DNA from: Candidatus Thiodiazotropha endoloripes
Lineage (GTDB): Bacteria > Pseudomonadota > Gammaproteobacteria > Chromatiales > Chromatiaceae
DNA length: 64,000 bases
Direction: 5' to 3'
NCBI RefSeq assembly: GCF_001708965.1
Contig: NZ_LVJW01000006.1
Coordinates: forward strand, 1,364,001 to 1,428,000
The position numbers and the translations under genes were made by a program. A model generated the notes under the pieces. The model was not told where the DNA came from and did not search any database. It worked only from the letters and a program-made list of their open reading frames with translations. How positions within the stretch are numbered: the stretch's first letter is position 1; every line of letters begins with the position of its first letter. Below, one piece after another: positions 26,788 to 35,645 of the stretch.

Positions 26788-27414
26788 ATGATCGGTATCC
26801 TGGGGGGCACCTTCGACCCCATACACAATGGCCATTTACGCACTGCACTGGATGTCATGCAGGTGGTTGGCCTTGAGCAGCTAAGATTTATTCCACTGCA
26901 TGGTCCGGTTCATCGGGACCAGCCCCAGGCCTCCGCCGAGCTGCGCCTGAGGATGGTTGAGGCCGCCATAGCGGAACAGCCTGGCTTTGTCGCTGATGAG
27001 CGGGAGCTGAGACGTGCCGGTGACTCCTACACGGTGGATACTCTGCGCGATTTGCATCACGATTTTCCCGAGCATCCCCTGCTGTTGCTGATGGGGATGG
27101 ATGCATTCAACGGTTTCCCCGATTGGCACAAACCGGATGAAATCCTGCAGCTTGCCCACCTTGTCGTCATGAAACGTCCGGGTGAGTCACAACTCTCAGA
27201 AGCGGCAAGGGAGCTTCTGCAGAGGCATGAGATTCCCGTGGAGAGTCAATTCAACCTGGAAATTGGTGGGGAAATTCAAATCCAGACTGTTACCCAGCTC
27301 GATATCTCAGCCAGCCTGATCCGGAAAATGATCAAACAGGATGAAAGCCCGAGATATCTGCTTCCAGAGGCTGTTTTGCAGATTATTCACGCTGAAGGAC
27401 TCTATCGGGATTGA
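26788..27414 (+). CDS. nadD: nicotinate-nucleotide adenylyltransferase
   Basis: A 208-aa nucleotidyltransferase that adenylates nicotinic acid mononucleotide in NAD synthesis. GILGGTFDPIHNGHL at 3-17 includes the HXGH catalytic motif, and ISASLIRKMI near 173 matches the ISXTXXR motif with Ser in place of Thr. Cytoplasmic. It is followed 149 bp later by rsfS, the usual partner. Confidence 0.96.
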   Translation: MIGILGGTFDPIHNGHLRTALDVMQVVGLEQLRFIPLHGPVHRDQPQASAELRLRMVEAAIAEQPGFVADERELRRAGDSYTVDTLRDLHHDFPEHPLLLLMGMDAFNGFPDWHKPDEILQLAHLVVMKRPGESQLSEAARELLQRHEIPVESQFNLEIGGEIQIQTVTQLDISASLIRKMIKQDESPRYLLPEAVLQIIHAEGLYRD

Positions 27415-27563
27415 ATGCTTGCTGAGTCATCACGACTCTGATTGGCTCCGTTATTAAGCCGGAAGAGGGTGATTCAACAAATAATTCCTGATGATGGGTT
27501 ATGCTTGTTGGCAAGACCCGATAAAATGGACACAGCCTGTTACAGCAAACAAACTGAGACTCA

Positions 27564-27923
27564 ATGCAGATAGAAGCACTTAGAGATATCGTCCTGGAGA
27601 TCCTCGACGACATGAAAGCGAAGGATGTGGTGGTACTGGACGTACGTGGCAAGACCAGCATCACGGATATCATGATCGTCGCCAGCGGCACCTCGGATCG
27701 TCATGTAAAGTCGATTGCACAAAGTGTCGAATTCAAAGCCAAACAAGCCGGTGAGATGCCATTGGGAACCGAGGGCGTCGAGGATGGCGAGTGGGCGCTG
27801 GTCGACCTGAATGGCGTGGTGGTGCATGTGATGTTACCGAAAGTCAGGGATTTCTATCATCTGGAGCGGCTCTGGTCTGTGGATGAAGTGACGAACAGCG
27901 GCCAGAGCCAGGAATCAAAATAG
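27564..27923 (+). CDS. rsfS: ribosomal silencing factor RsfS
   Basis: A 119-aa protein with VVVLDVRGKTSITDIMIVASGTSDRHVKSIA near 20-50 and the family end VVVHVMLPKVRDFYHLERLW. It binds L14 (uL14) and blocks subunit joining when nutrients are low. The usual downstream rlmH is absent here; instead the TAG stop codon is the first three bases of the MITE-like element at 27921, so the element abuts or replaced the native 3' end. Confidence 0.95.
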   Translation: MQIEALRDIVLEILDDMKAKDVVVLDVRGKTSITDIMIVASGTSDRHVKSIAQSVEFKAKQAGEMPLGTEGVEDGEWALVDLNGVVVHVMLPKVRDFYHLERLWSVDEVTNSGQSQESK

Positions 27924-28133
27924 GGCCTGTTAACACGAATCCAATATGTCCTGTTGTGCCCGCAAAAGCGCCAAGCAAGGTGCGAGGAGCGTAGTTTGGT
28001 TGTTCCAAATGAGCGACGAGCAACGGTTCATGGCGCTTTTTCAGGCGCAACCCCTCATTACGATATCAAACAGGGAGCTGGGTCTGTTTTTGCGCCCAGC
28101 AGGACGTATTGGATTCAATTTAACAGGCCCTAG
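27921..28133. mobile_element. 213-bp MITE-like element with terminal inverted repeats
   Basis: The left end TAGGGCCTGTTAACACGAAT and the right end, whose inverse is TAGGGCCTGTTAAATTGAAT, form terminal inverted repeats that continue imperfectly for ~45 bp (GTCCTGTTGTGCCCGCAAAA against GTCCTGCTGGGCGCAAAAA). Inside are GCGCCA (27968)/TGGCGC (28031) and a small TTTGG-CCAAA hairpin. No transposase is encoded; short ORFs within it are not credible. I saw no clear target duplication. Related solo ends occur at 1640, 48636, 55384 and 56548. Confidence 0.8.
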
Positions 28134-28143
28134 GATCTGATTG

Positions 28144-29133
28144 ATGGATCGGTTCGATCGGATCTTTGAGCTCAACCGAATATTTCAGTCAGCCCGTTAT
28201 CCGGTCTCCCGTCAGCGTCTGGAAGAGGAGCTGGAGTGCTCCAGGGCAACGGTAAAGCGTCTGATCGAAGAGATGAGGCTCTATCTCAATGCTCCGGTTG
28301 TCTATGACCGCAAACGTAACGGCTACCACTATGACGCCGCAGAAGGGGAGATGTATCAGCTTCCCGGGCTCTGGTTCAACGCTTCCGAACTTCAGGCTTT
28401 ATTGACGGTTCAACAGCTGCTGGCTGAGATTCAGCCCGGCCTGTTGGAGAGTCATCTGCAACCTCTGAGGCGTAAAATCGATCAGCTGTTGAGTCGTCAA
28501 CCAGGCCAGGTTGAACCGGTCTCACGCCACATTCGGCTGTTAAGGGCGGCCGCCCGTCCCGCCGGTCCCTATCTGACACAGCTTGCCTCAGCCTTGGCAG
28601 CCAGACACCGGGTCAGCCTGAAATACTACAATCGCGGGAGCGATAAAGTGACCGAACGTGAGGTCTCCCCGCAACGTCTGACCCTCTATCGGGACAACTG
28701 GTATCTGGATGCCTGGTGTCATATGCGCGAGGGTTTGCGCACCTTTGCCCTGGATGCGATCTCCGATGTTCGTGACAGCGATCAAGCGGCGATCGAGTTG
28801 CCGGGTGAGCAGCTCGATGCCCACTTCTCAGAGGCTTATGGCATCTTCTCCGGTTCAGCGAGTCATCAGGCGATACTGCGATTCACCAGGCATCGTGCCA
28901 GGTGGGTCGCCAAAGAGAGCTGGCACCCCCGGCAGCAGAGTCGCTGGCTGGAGGATGGTCGTTATGAGCTTGTGCTGCCATATGCCCATACAGCGGAGCT
29001 GATCATGGATCTGATGCGTTATGGCGCCGATGTGGAGGTGGTCTCTCCCCCTGAGTTGAGAGCTGAGATTGCAGATCGATTGCGTCAGGCCGTGGCGCAG
29101 TATGAAGCGGATCAGAGTGAATCGGATGATTAA
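28144..29133 (+). CDS. WYL-domain transcriptional regulator (YafY/DeoR type)
   Basis: A 329-aa regulator. The N-terminal winged helix-turn-helix (RLEEELECSRATVKRLIEEMR, 21-43) binds DNA. The WYL domain near 140-225 (LTLYRDNWYLDAWCHMREGLRTFALDAI) and the C-terminal extension sense a ligand, for some relatives DNA or cyclic nucleotides. I chose ATG 28144 over the adjacent TTG 28141. Its likely ribosome site, AGGA at 28132, straddles the end of the MITE-like element, so expression may depend on it. Targets unknown. Confidence 0.88.
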   Translation: MDRFDRIFELNRIFQSARYPVSRQRLEEELECSRATVKRLIEEMRLYLNAPVVYDRKRNGYHYDAAEGEMYQLPGLWFNASELQALLTVQQLLAEIQPGLLESHLQPLRRKIDQLLSRQPGQVEPVSRHIRLLRAAARPAGPYLTQLASALAARHRVSLKYYNRGSDKVTEREVSPQRLTLYRDNWYLDAWCHMREGLRTFALDAISDVRDSDQAAIELPGEQLDAHFSEAYGIFSGSASHQAILRFTRHRARWVAKESWHPRQQSRWLEDGRYELVLPYAHTAELIMDLMRYGADVEVVSPPELRAEIADRLRQAVAQYEADQSESDD

Positions 29134-29147
29134 CCCGCACTGATCGG

Positions 29148-29402
29148 TCAGCACTTGTTCTTAAGCTGTCGATAGCGTTTGACGGCCTTTTTTCTCTGTG
29201 TGTGCAGTATCTTGATTTTAGTGGCAAGCCGCTTGTGTTTACTTCTCTCCTTGGTCTTCTTCAGCTTGGATTTGGTCGCCCTTTCCTGCTTTTTCATCTT
29301 CTTCAGCAGGTCTCTGATACGTTCACTTTTGAGCTTTTTGCGACCGGGATCAAGTAGACGAAACAGTTTATCGATCAATTTCTCGGGAGGCATCTCATAC
29401 AC
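29148..29402 (-). CDS. small Lys/Arg-rich coiled-coil protein (paralogue A)
   Basis: An 84-aa, strongly basic helical protein with heptad-like spacing and a single terminal Cys (QLKNKC). It has no signal peptide. It is homologous over ~55 residues to the protein at 34904: RIRDLLKKMKKQER against RIDELLDQLKKKEQR, and KRLATKIKILHTQ against KRLKTDLKIVQAQ. AAGGGG lies just before ATG 29402. Function unknown; charge suggests nucleic-acid or polyanion binding. Convergent with the WYL gene. Confidence 0.7.
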   Translation of the reverse strand: MYEMPPEKLIDKLFRLLDPGRKKLKSERIRDLLKKMKKQERATKSKLKKTKERSKHKRLATKIKILHTQRKKAVKRYRQLKNKC

Positions 29403-30016
29403 CCCTTAGCTGCCATGGTTGAGCCCGCCAATACCGGACTACTGTGGCTCAGGGAGATCCGGTTGAGTGACGCGATGTTTATTCTATTGTCATTAAATTT
29501 ATAGCCTAAGTTATAAGATCTTATCTTATATGTAATAATTAGGGTTTGAGCAGTATCCTCTTGATGTTGCCTCAAGGCGGATTCATTGGATTGGCGCCAA
29601 CCGGCTGGCGCACGATGGGTGGTGGAATTCCGCAAGGCTTGTTGTAACTGATGACCAGGCCGTAGAGGACCGGATTCAGATCGACAATGCTTGCTGCTAC
29701 GCCTTAAATCTGTTTGTTCTCAAAGGAGTTTTCGCTATTAGGATGTTTGATGGCACTGGTCGGTTTCGGCCTGTTCATTCTCCTTGCCGTCGACATTTGA
29801 AGGTTAAAGCCCGGTTGCAGATTGATTGAGTCATCAATCATGTCGTGACTAAAGCTTTTACAAACAGATCGTCAAACAGGTTTTGGCGGGCTGCTCCAAT
29901 ACTGTATAGAGCTGCCGTAGATTGTACGTGACACTGTCCATAGCCGTTCGATGGTAGAAGCTCTGTATTGACCTGTAGTGCTGTCAGTTTACGCGTTAGA
30001 GAGATGGGTTTAATTG
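29403..30016. other. 614-bp intergenic stretch before the CorC gene
   Basis: No convincing gene of normal size. It contains a palindrome ATAAGATCTTAT (29513-29524) in an AT-rich tract, a hairpin GCGCCA-ACCGGC-TGGCGC (29594-29611) and a possible 16-residue membrane microprotein (29750). It serves divergent promoters for the coiled-coil gene and the CorC pair, but no clear promoter is seen. Confidence 0.4.
29750..29800 (+). CDS. possible 16-residue hydrophobic microprotein
   Basis: ATG 29750 encodes MALVGFGLFILLAVDI, a single short hydrophobic helix, preceded by AGGA at 29740-29743 (6-nt spacer). Small membrane proteins of this form exist, but chance ORFs of this size are common. No neighbour supports a role. 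Confidence 0.15.
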   Translation: MALVGFGLFILLAVDI

Positions 30017-31516
30017 ATGGAAGAGTTGAGAACACTATACGATTCCCTTGGCATGGGGGACGTGAACTGGGAGCTAATCCTGCGGGTCAGCCTGCAGGTG
30101 GTGCTGCTCGGGTTCTCGGCTGTCTTCTCCGGCTCTGAGACAGCGCTCTTTTCCCTCAGCCGCATCGATCTGCAAAAACTCAGACACAGCCGCGACAAGC
30201 ATTCTGAGAATATCCACGCCATGCTTGATGAGCCGAGGCGTTTGATCATCTCGATTCTGTGCGGCAATGAGTTGGTCAATATCGCCTCTGCGGCAAACAT
30301 GGCGGCGATCCTGCTGCTGCTATTTGGCGAGCAGGATGTCGGCTGGTTCAATATTCTGATTATGGTGCCCTTGCTGCTGCTGATTGGTGAGGTTACCCCG
30401 AAGACCATTGCCGTCAGTTTTCCGGTCAAATTTGCCACCCGGTTGACGGCCCGGATCCTACCGCGCTGGATTGTTTTGATTACCCCGCTCAGGGAAGTGG
30501 TGCGACAGATTTCCGATCGGATTACCACTCTGGTGGTGGGTGAGGCGGTCAGCCGGGAGAACATCCTGCATGCGGATGAGCTGCGAACCCTGCTGGAGGA
30601 GAGTGAGGAGAGCGGTGTCATTGAGGCCACTGAGCGGGTGTTGATCGATAACGTCATCGAAGCCTCTGAAACGGACATCTCCCGCATCATGACACCGGGT
30701 CCGCGGATTCGGTTTCTCGATGCGGACCTGCCGGTCACTGAACTGATCGACAAATTCAGAGAGTACCAGCACCCCAGAATTCCCGTCTACCAGGGGCATT
30801 GGGACAATGTTATCGGTTTCATCCACTCCGAGGATATTCTGCGCCTGATACAGGGTGGCGGAGACCTGGAACAGGTGACCCTGGAGATGATCATCAAACC
30901 CGCCCACTTTGTACCGCCGACCAAGAAAGTCGATGAGATGTTCGACTACTTCCAGGCCCACAATACCCGGGTGGCAATCGTACTCGGTGAGTATGGCGAG
31001 GTGCTGGGTATCGTTACCATGAAGGATGTACTGACCTTCATCTTCGGCGAGATCAGCGGCAAGATGGTTGGGCTTGAGTATTATCAGGAGGAGGATGACA
31101 ACAGCTATGTCGTACCGGGCGATATGCGGCTGAGCGACTTCTACAATCTGACCAATTTCGATATCGAAGATCCTGTCATGAGCACCATTGCCGGTGTGGC
31201 ATTCCGTCTGTTTGACTGTCTGCCGAAAGAGGGCGACAAGGTCCGTTATGAGGGTTATGAGTTTATTGCACGGGAAGTGACCGGTTTAAGAATCAGCAAG
31301 ATTCAAGTGCGCAAGATCGTCGCCAATGAGGCGAGGACGGAGGAGTCAAGTGACGACCAGTCTGAATCAGACGAGGCGGATGATGAATCCCTTAACAGTC
31401 TGGATGAGAGCACTGAACTGGAGCCGGATGGTGATACCAGTGGGCAGGATGCTGACTCCGCTGCTGATAAAAAGAGACCCTTAACTAAGGAGGTGCAAGA
31501 TGAGCTGGAGCGTTGA
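30017..31516 (+). CDS. CorC/HlyC (CNNM-CBS) transporter-like membrane protein, copy 1
   Basis: A 499-aa protein. A DUF21/CNNM membrane domain (residues ~20-190, FSAVFSGSETALFSLSRIDLQKL) precedes a CBS pair (IMTPGPRI ... HPRIPVYQG; FDYFQAHNTRVAIVLGEYGEVLGIVTMKDVL) and a CorC_HlyC domain, then an acidic ~55-residue tail. Relatives are implicated in Mg/Co efflux or divalent-cation homeostasis. ATG 30017 chosen over TTG 30014. It overlaps the second copy by 17 bp. Confidence 0.88.
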   Translation: MEELRTLYDSLGMGDVNWELILRVSLQVVLLGFSAVFSGSETALFSLSRIDLQKLRHSRDKHSENIHAMLDEPRRLIISILCGNELVNIASAANMAAILLLLFGEQDVGWFNILIMVPLLLLIGEVTPKTIAVSFPVKFATRLTARILPRWIVLITPLREVVRQISDRITTLVVGEAVSRENILHADELRTLLEESEESGVIEATERVLIDNVIEASETDISRIMTPGPRIRFLDADLPVTELIDKFREYQHPRIPVYQGHWDNVIGFIHSEDILRLIQGGGDLEQVTLEMIIKPAHFVPPTKKVDEMFDYFQAHNTRVAIVLGEYGEVLGIVTMKDVLTFIFGEISGKMVGLEYYQEEDDNSYVVPGDMRLSDFYNLTNFDIEDPVMSTIAGVAFRLFDCLPKEGDKVRYEGYEFIAREVTGLRISKIQVRKIVANEARTEESSDDQSESDEADDESLNSLDESTELEPDGDTSGQDADSAADKKRPLTKEVQDELER

Positions 31517-32762
31517 GTTACTCATCATCGTCATCTTCCTGTTGCTGAAAGGGTTCTTCTCCGGCTCCGAGATCGCCATGGTCAACTCCGACAAGTTGAA
31601 GTTGAGGCATCTGGCGAAGCTTGGCAATCGGGGCGCGGCGTTGGTGCTGAAGCTGTTCAAGACCCCCGATGTGATCCTGGGTACAACCCTGGTGGGAACC
31701 AATCTGGCTACCGTGATCATCTCCACTCTGGGTGCGCTGGTCTGTATCGAACACTTCGGTGCGGCAGGCGACCTGATCTCAGTGATCATCCTGACCCCGA
31801 TTCTGCTGATATTCGGTGAGGTGGTGCCGAAGAGTGTGTTTCAGCAGGAGGCGGACAGTCTGGTTGGCCGACTGATCTATGTGCTGCGCTTCTTCTCCTA
31901 TGTCTTCTATCCTGTGATCTTCATATTCAGTCGCATTGCCCGTCTGGTAACCCGCATCGTCGGCGGCGGCAGTGTGCCGCAGAACATGTTCATCACCCGC
32001 GAAGAGTTGAGAGTGCTGCTGGATATTTCCGATACCACCTCCGATCCCCAGACCATTGATCGGAAACGTATCCGACGCATCATCCGTTTCGCCGATACCA
32101 CCGTGGGTGAGGCGATGATCCCTCTGCCGGATGTGGTGGGCTTCAATGAAGTGCGCCACATGAAGGAGGCGGTCAGGCTGGTGATGAAGCATGGCTACAA
32201 CAGGCTGCCGGTCTATCGGGGCAATATCACCAATGTGAAGGGTATCCTGACACTCGATACCTGGGATCTGATGCAGCCGGATCTGGACAGTCGCCCGATC
32301 TCCGATTTCATCAGTCCGGTGCTCTACCTCTCTCCGCGTCAGACCATCGATCGTGCGTTACCCATGTTGCAGGCCCGGGAAGATCACATGGCGGTGGTGG
32401 TGGACGAGTTCGGCTCGGCGGTTGGTATCCTCACCATGGAAGATGTCTTTGAAGAGGTGGTGGGTGAGATCGATGTGGGTTACGACTTCGATGAGTATCA
32501 TCCGAAACGGCGGATCTATATCGAGCATGAGAATGAAAACTCTCATCTGGTAAGCGGCCGCACACCGATCTCGGAGATCAACGACATTCTGCATGTACAG
32601 TTTCCAGTGGAAGAGGCGCTAACCATCGGCGGCTTGATGATCAGTCGTATTCGCCATATTCCTGTGGAAGGGGACAGCATTGAGGAACAGGGGCATCGGC
32701 TGACCGTCGTTGAAGCGGATGAGCGCTCGGTTGTCAAAGTCAGAATCGAGCGTCTATCGTAA
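31500..32762 (+). CDS. CorC/HlyC (CNNM-CBS) transporter-like membrane protein, copy 2
   Basis: A 420-aa paralogue of the upstream gene with the same order: DUF21 (GFFSGSEIAMVNSDKLKLRHLA, 20-41), CBS pair (EAMIPLPDVVGF ... YNRLPVYRG; LQAREDHMAVVVDEFGSAVGILTMEDVFEEVVGEI) and CorC_HlyC domain ending VVKVRIERLS. A strong AAGGAGGTG sits 4 nt before ATG 31500 inside the first gene. Tandem overlap suggests a heteromeric membrane complex, perhaps for Mg2+ (inference). Confidence 0.88.
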   Translation: MSWSVELLIIVIFLLLKGFFSGSEIAMVNSDKLKLRHLAKLGNRGAALVLKLFKTPDVILGTTLVGTNLATVIISTLGALVCIEHFGAAGDLISVIILTPILLIFGEVVPKSVFQQEADSLVGRLIYVLRFFSYVFYPVIFIFSRIARLVTRIVGGGSVPQNMFITREELRVLLDISDTTSDPQTIDRKRIRRIIRFADTTVGEAMIPLPDVVGFNEVRHMKEAVRLVMKHGYNRLPVYRGNITNVKGILTLDTWDLMQPDLDSRPISDFISPVLYLSPRQTIDRALPMLQAREDHMAVVVDEFGSAVGILTMEDVFEEVVGEIDVGYDFDEYHPKRRIYIEHENENSHLVSGRTPISEINDILHVQFPVEEALTIGGLMISRIRHIPVEGDSIEEQGHRLTVVEADERSVVKVRIERLS

Positions 32763-33024
32763 GATGTCTGGATCTGGACCCTACGCCTGTACCCATGGTT
32801 TTTGAGTGCCATAGGGCATCACCGACTAGAATAATTATCACGGCCAGGGTCCTACAGAACCATGCCTTAGAAGTCAGTGGCTGAATAAAACTGACGATGG
32901 CAGCCTGTGTAGATATAAATCGGGGGTGTATCGCTTATGGAGTCACACGCTGCAGTGTGTCTTCTTAGGTAATCTGATCAATCACTGATCGCAGTTGCAG
33001 GTTCGCTGCCATACGAGAAAAACT

Positions 33025-34821
33025 ATGATTTTTAAGACTACCTGCAGTAACAATGAATTTATCACCAGACCCTTGATACTGCTCTGCCTTGGCGGTGTTC
33101 TAGCGCTCTTCACCTTGCCTGCATTGGGGGCAACCGCAGAACAGAGCATCGAATGGGGTGTGATGGGCATGAAGCTGTTTGGCGGACTTGCCCTGTTTCT
33201 GTTCGGCATGGAACAGATGGCGGATGCCCTGAAAGCGGTTGCCGGTGATCGCATGAAAGGTATTCTTGCCAAGCTCACCAGTAATCGATTCATGGGAGCG
33301 GCGACCGGTGCTTTCGTCACGGCGGTGATCCAATCCTCCTCGGTAACCACCGTACTGGTGGTCGGTTTTATCACCGCCGGCCTGATGACCTTCAGCCAAT
33401 CGATCGGCATCATCATGGGGGCCAACATCGGTACCACCATCACGGCTCAGATTGTTGCGTTTAAGGTGACCAAAGCGGCACTGCTGATGATCGGTGTCGG
33501 CTTCAGCATGCTGTTCATCTCGAAAAATGAGAGTGTCAAACAGTATGGCGGCATGATAATGGGGCTGGGTCTGGTGTTCTTCGGCATGAGTGTCATGAGT
33601 GATGCCATGAAACCCCTGAGAAGTTATCAGCCTTTTCTCGATCTGATGATCAGCATGGAGAGTCCGTTGATCGGTATTGTCGTGGCAGCCGCCTTTACCG
33701 GATTGATTCAATCCTCCTCGGCCACTACCGGTATTGTGATCGTGATGGCGAGTCAGGGCTTCATTACCCTGCCTGCCGGTATCGCACTCGCCTTTGGCGC
33801 CAATATCGGTACCTGTGTGACGGCCATGCTTGCCTCCATCGGTAAACCGAGAGAGGCGGTCCGGGCCGCCATGGTGCATGTCATCTTCAATATTTCCGGG
33901 GTGTTGCTGTGGATTATGTTCATCCCCCATCTGGCGGATTTCGTGGTCTCTTTCTCCCCATCCCATCCGGAGCTCTCTGGGATTGAGCGCCTGGGGGCTG
34001 AGACACCCAGGCAGATCGCCAATGCTCATACCGTCTTCAATATCGCCAATACTCTGGTGTTTATCTGGTTTACCGCTTATATCGCCCGCATTGTGGAGTG
34101 GTTGTTGCCCGATCGTCTGATCGAGGAGGAGGGTATCGCCGTCAGTGCCAAGTATCTGGATGAGGAGCTGCTCAGCACGCCTTCATTGGCGTTGGACCGG
34201 GTTCGGCTTGAGGTGTTGCATATGGGTGAGCGGGTTCAGGCGATGCTTGACCAGATCATGCCGGCAATCATCGGTGGCAGTCATGAATCCCTGAATGCGG
34301 TGGCGCAACTCGATGATGAGGTGGATATCCTCTATGAGCAGATACTCGACTACCTGGGCAGAATCAGTAAGCAGAGCTTGACCGATCGACAGACGGAAGA
34401 GTTGCTCAGTCTGATGGAGGCTGTGGGTGATCTGGAGAATATCGGTGACACCATCGAGACCAATCTGGTTTCGCTTGGCCATGAGCGGATCAGTATCGGT
34501 TTTTCGATCAGTGAGCCGACCAAGCAGGTACTGGAGGGCTTTCATCGGGTGATTATCCGGGCGGTGGATGGTGCGGTACAATCCGTATCCCAGATCAACA
34601 CCGAAGTGGCACATGCGGTGGTTGCGATGAAAGATGAGATTACTTCCCTGGCCGATTCCGCCGCGCAGCACCAGGCGGCCCGCCTGGTTGTGGAAGAGCC
34701 GAATCGGATTGCGGCCTACACCACTGAGGTCGACATCATCGAAAAACAGAAACGTATCTACTATTTTGCAAAACGCATGGCAAAGACGGTGATTCCTCCC
34801 GAAGAGGTGGAAGAAGATTAA
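33025..34821 (+). CDS. Na/Pi cotransporter family protein with PhoU-like domain
   Basis: A 598-aa membrane protein (ATG 33025; the open frame starts upstream at a TTG). It carries the two inverted-repeat QSSS motifs of the NptA/SLC34-like family: VIQSSSVTTVLVVGF with GANIGTTITA, and LIQSSSATTGIVIV with GANIGTCVTAM. Residues ~390-590 are a PhoU-like helical domain. It probably imports or exports phosphate with Na+. An N-terminal hydrophobic segment (LILLCLGGVLALFTLPALG) may be a cleaved signal. Confidence 0.9.
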   Translation: MIFKTTCSNNEFITRPLILLCLGGVLALFTLPALGATAEQSIEWGVMGMKLFGGLALFLFGMEQMADALKAVAGDRMKGILAKLTSNRFMGAATGAFVTAVIQSSSVTTVLVVGFITAGLMTFSQSIGIIMGANIGTTITAQIVAFKVTKAALLMIGVGFSMLFISKNESVKQYGGMIMGLGLVFFGMSVMSDAMKPLRSYQPFLDLMISMESPLIGIVVAAAFTGLIQSSSATTGIVIVMASQGFITLPAGIALAFGANIGTCVTAMLASIGKPREAVRAAMVHVIFNISGVLLWIMFIPHLADFVVSFSPSHPELSGIERLGAETPRQIANAHTVFNIANTLVFIWFTAYIARIVEWLLPDRLIEEEGIAVSAKYLDEELLSTPSLALDRVRLEVLHMGERVQAMLDQIMPAIIGGSHESLNAVAQLDDEVDILYEQILDYLGRISKQSLTDRQTEELLSLMEAVGDLENIGDTIETNLVSLGHERISIGFSISEPTKQVLEGFHRVIIRAVDGAVQSVSQINTEVAHAVVAMKDEITSLADSAAQHQAARLVVEEPNRIAAYTTEVDIIEKQKRIYYFAKRMAKTVIPPEEVEED

Positions 34822-34903
34822 TACTGAGTGGTTTGCGCATCGGAGCCTGGCGTTACTTACAAAGCTCGATATGAAATGGTTTTGCTTACAGAAGGTTTGA
34901 TCC

Positions 34904-35158
34904 ATGAAAATAAATGACCTGCTTGAGAATCTGAAAAAACGTCTGGAAAAAGCGGAGCTTTCTGATAAGGCCAAGTGTGATCGGATCGATGAACTGTTGG
35001 ATCAGTTGAAGAAAAAAGAGCAGCGACTAATAAAGAAGTTGGATGGAGAGAAAGACTCGAAAAAATACAAGCGTCTGAAAACAGATTTGAAGATCGTCCA
35101 GGCGCAACATAAAAAAGGCACCAAGCGCCGTGATGAATTGAGCAAGAAGTGTAAATAG
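34904..35158 (+). CDS. small Lys-rich coiled-coil protein (paralogue B)
   Basis: An 84-aa helical protein with high Lys/Glu content and heptad pattern (LLENLKKRLEKAEL, ELLDQLKKKEQRLIKKL), ending LSKKCK. It is the same length as and clearly related to the protein at 29148, including the near-terminal Cys. No signal peptide. The acidic residues make it less basic than its relative. Function unknown. It lies between the phosphate transporter and a small Cys-motif protein. Confidence 0.75.
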   Translation: MKINDLLENLKKRLEKAELSDKAKCDRIDELLDQLKKKEQRLIKKLDGEKDSKKYKRLKTDLKIVQAQHKKGTKRRDELSKKCK

Positions 35159-35175
35159 GGAAGTTCTGTTGTCAG

Positions 35176-35466
35176 GTGGTTGAGCGTAAACCCAATACTC
35201 AAGTTGCCATGCGGCAGCTGATTGATCAGATCCGTACACAGATTCCTTTTGATTTAAGCGAAAAGGAGCGCTGTGGTGAATCCTGTCACGGTTGTTCCGG
35301 CAAGCTGCTTATCTACCTTGAGAGTGAGCTGGATGAGTGGGAGGCCAAACTGGATCAGGGTGTGGTACCCGGTTTTGCCGATCTCTCCCGTTTGGCAGGA
35401 AAGGCGAGGAAGATCGCTACTGTGCTGCGTCGCAATGGGCTGATGCCTGAAGAGGCACAGGCCTAG
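35176..35466 (+). CDS. conserved small protein with CX3CX2C motif
   Basis: A 96-aa soluble protein from GTG 35176. It is helical, with RCGESCHGCSGKLL near 33-45 giving three clustered Cys and a His, a possible metal or redox site, followed by YLESELDEWEAKL and DLSRLAGKARKIATVLRRNGL. I recall similar uncharacterised proteins in pseudomonads. It starts 17 bp after the coiled-coil gene, so they may share a transcript. Confidence 0.7.
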   Translation: MVERKPNTQVAMRQLIDQIRTQIPFDLSEKERCGESCHGCSGKLLIYLESELDEWEAKLDQGVVPGFADLSRLAGKARKIATVLRRNGLMPEEAQA

Positions 35467-35572
35467 AACCTGTCGGTACTATCACCGTTCGGCTCGAATG
35501 ACATCGGATTGACCGAGCCCGAAGCGCACACGCCGCTTTCAGGTGCACTACCTGCTACTCTTTGAGGCCGCT

Positions 35573-35599
35573 TTCAGCGCCATTCAGCTTTCGTTCAGC
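35573..35599 (+). promoter_or_regulatory. three phased TTCAGC direct repeats
   Basis: TTCAGC occurs at 35573, 35583 and 35594, at 10-11-bp spacing, 47-73 bp before the His-rich gene. Tandem half-sites about one helical turn apart are the classic layout for OmpR/PhoB-family response regulators. The third copy could overlap the -35 region; the -10 is weak. Confidence 0.45.
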
Positions 35600-35645
35600 A
35601 AAGCCTCCATAAGCTTTAGGTCAGGCAACCTTATGGAGCATAAGC

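Noticed and set aside
27946-28140. 64-codon frame inside the MITE-like element
   Set aside because: It follows the element's inverted repeats and has no transposase-like or conserved features.
29594-29611. Hairpin GCGCCA-ACCGGC-TGGCGC as a terminator
   Set aside because: The stem is only 6 bp and no T run follows, so termination is not supported.
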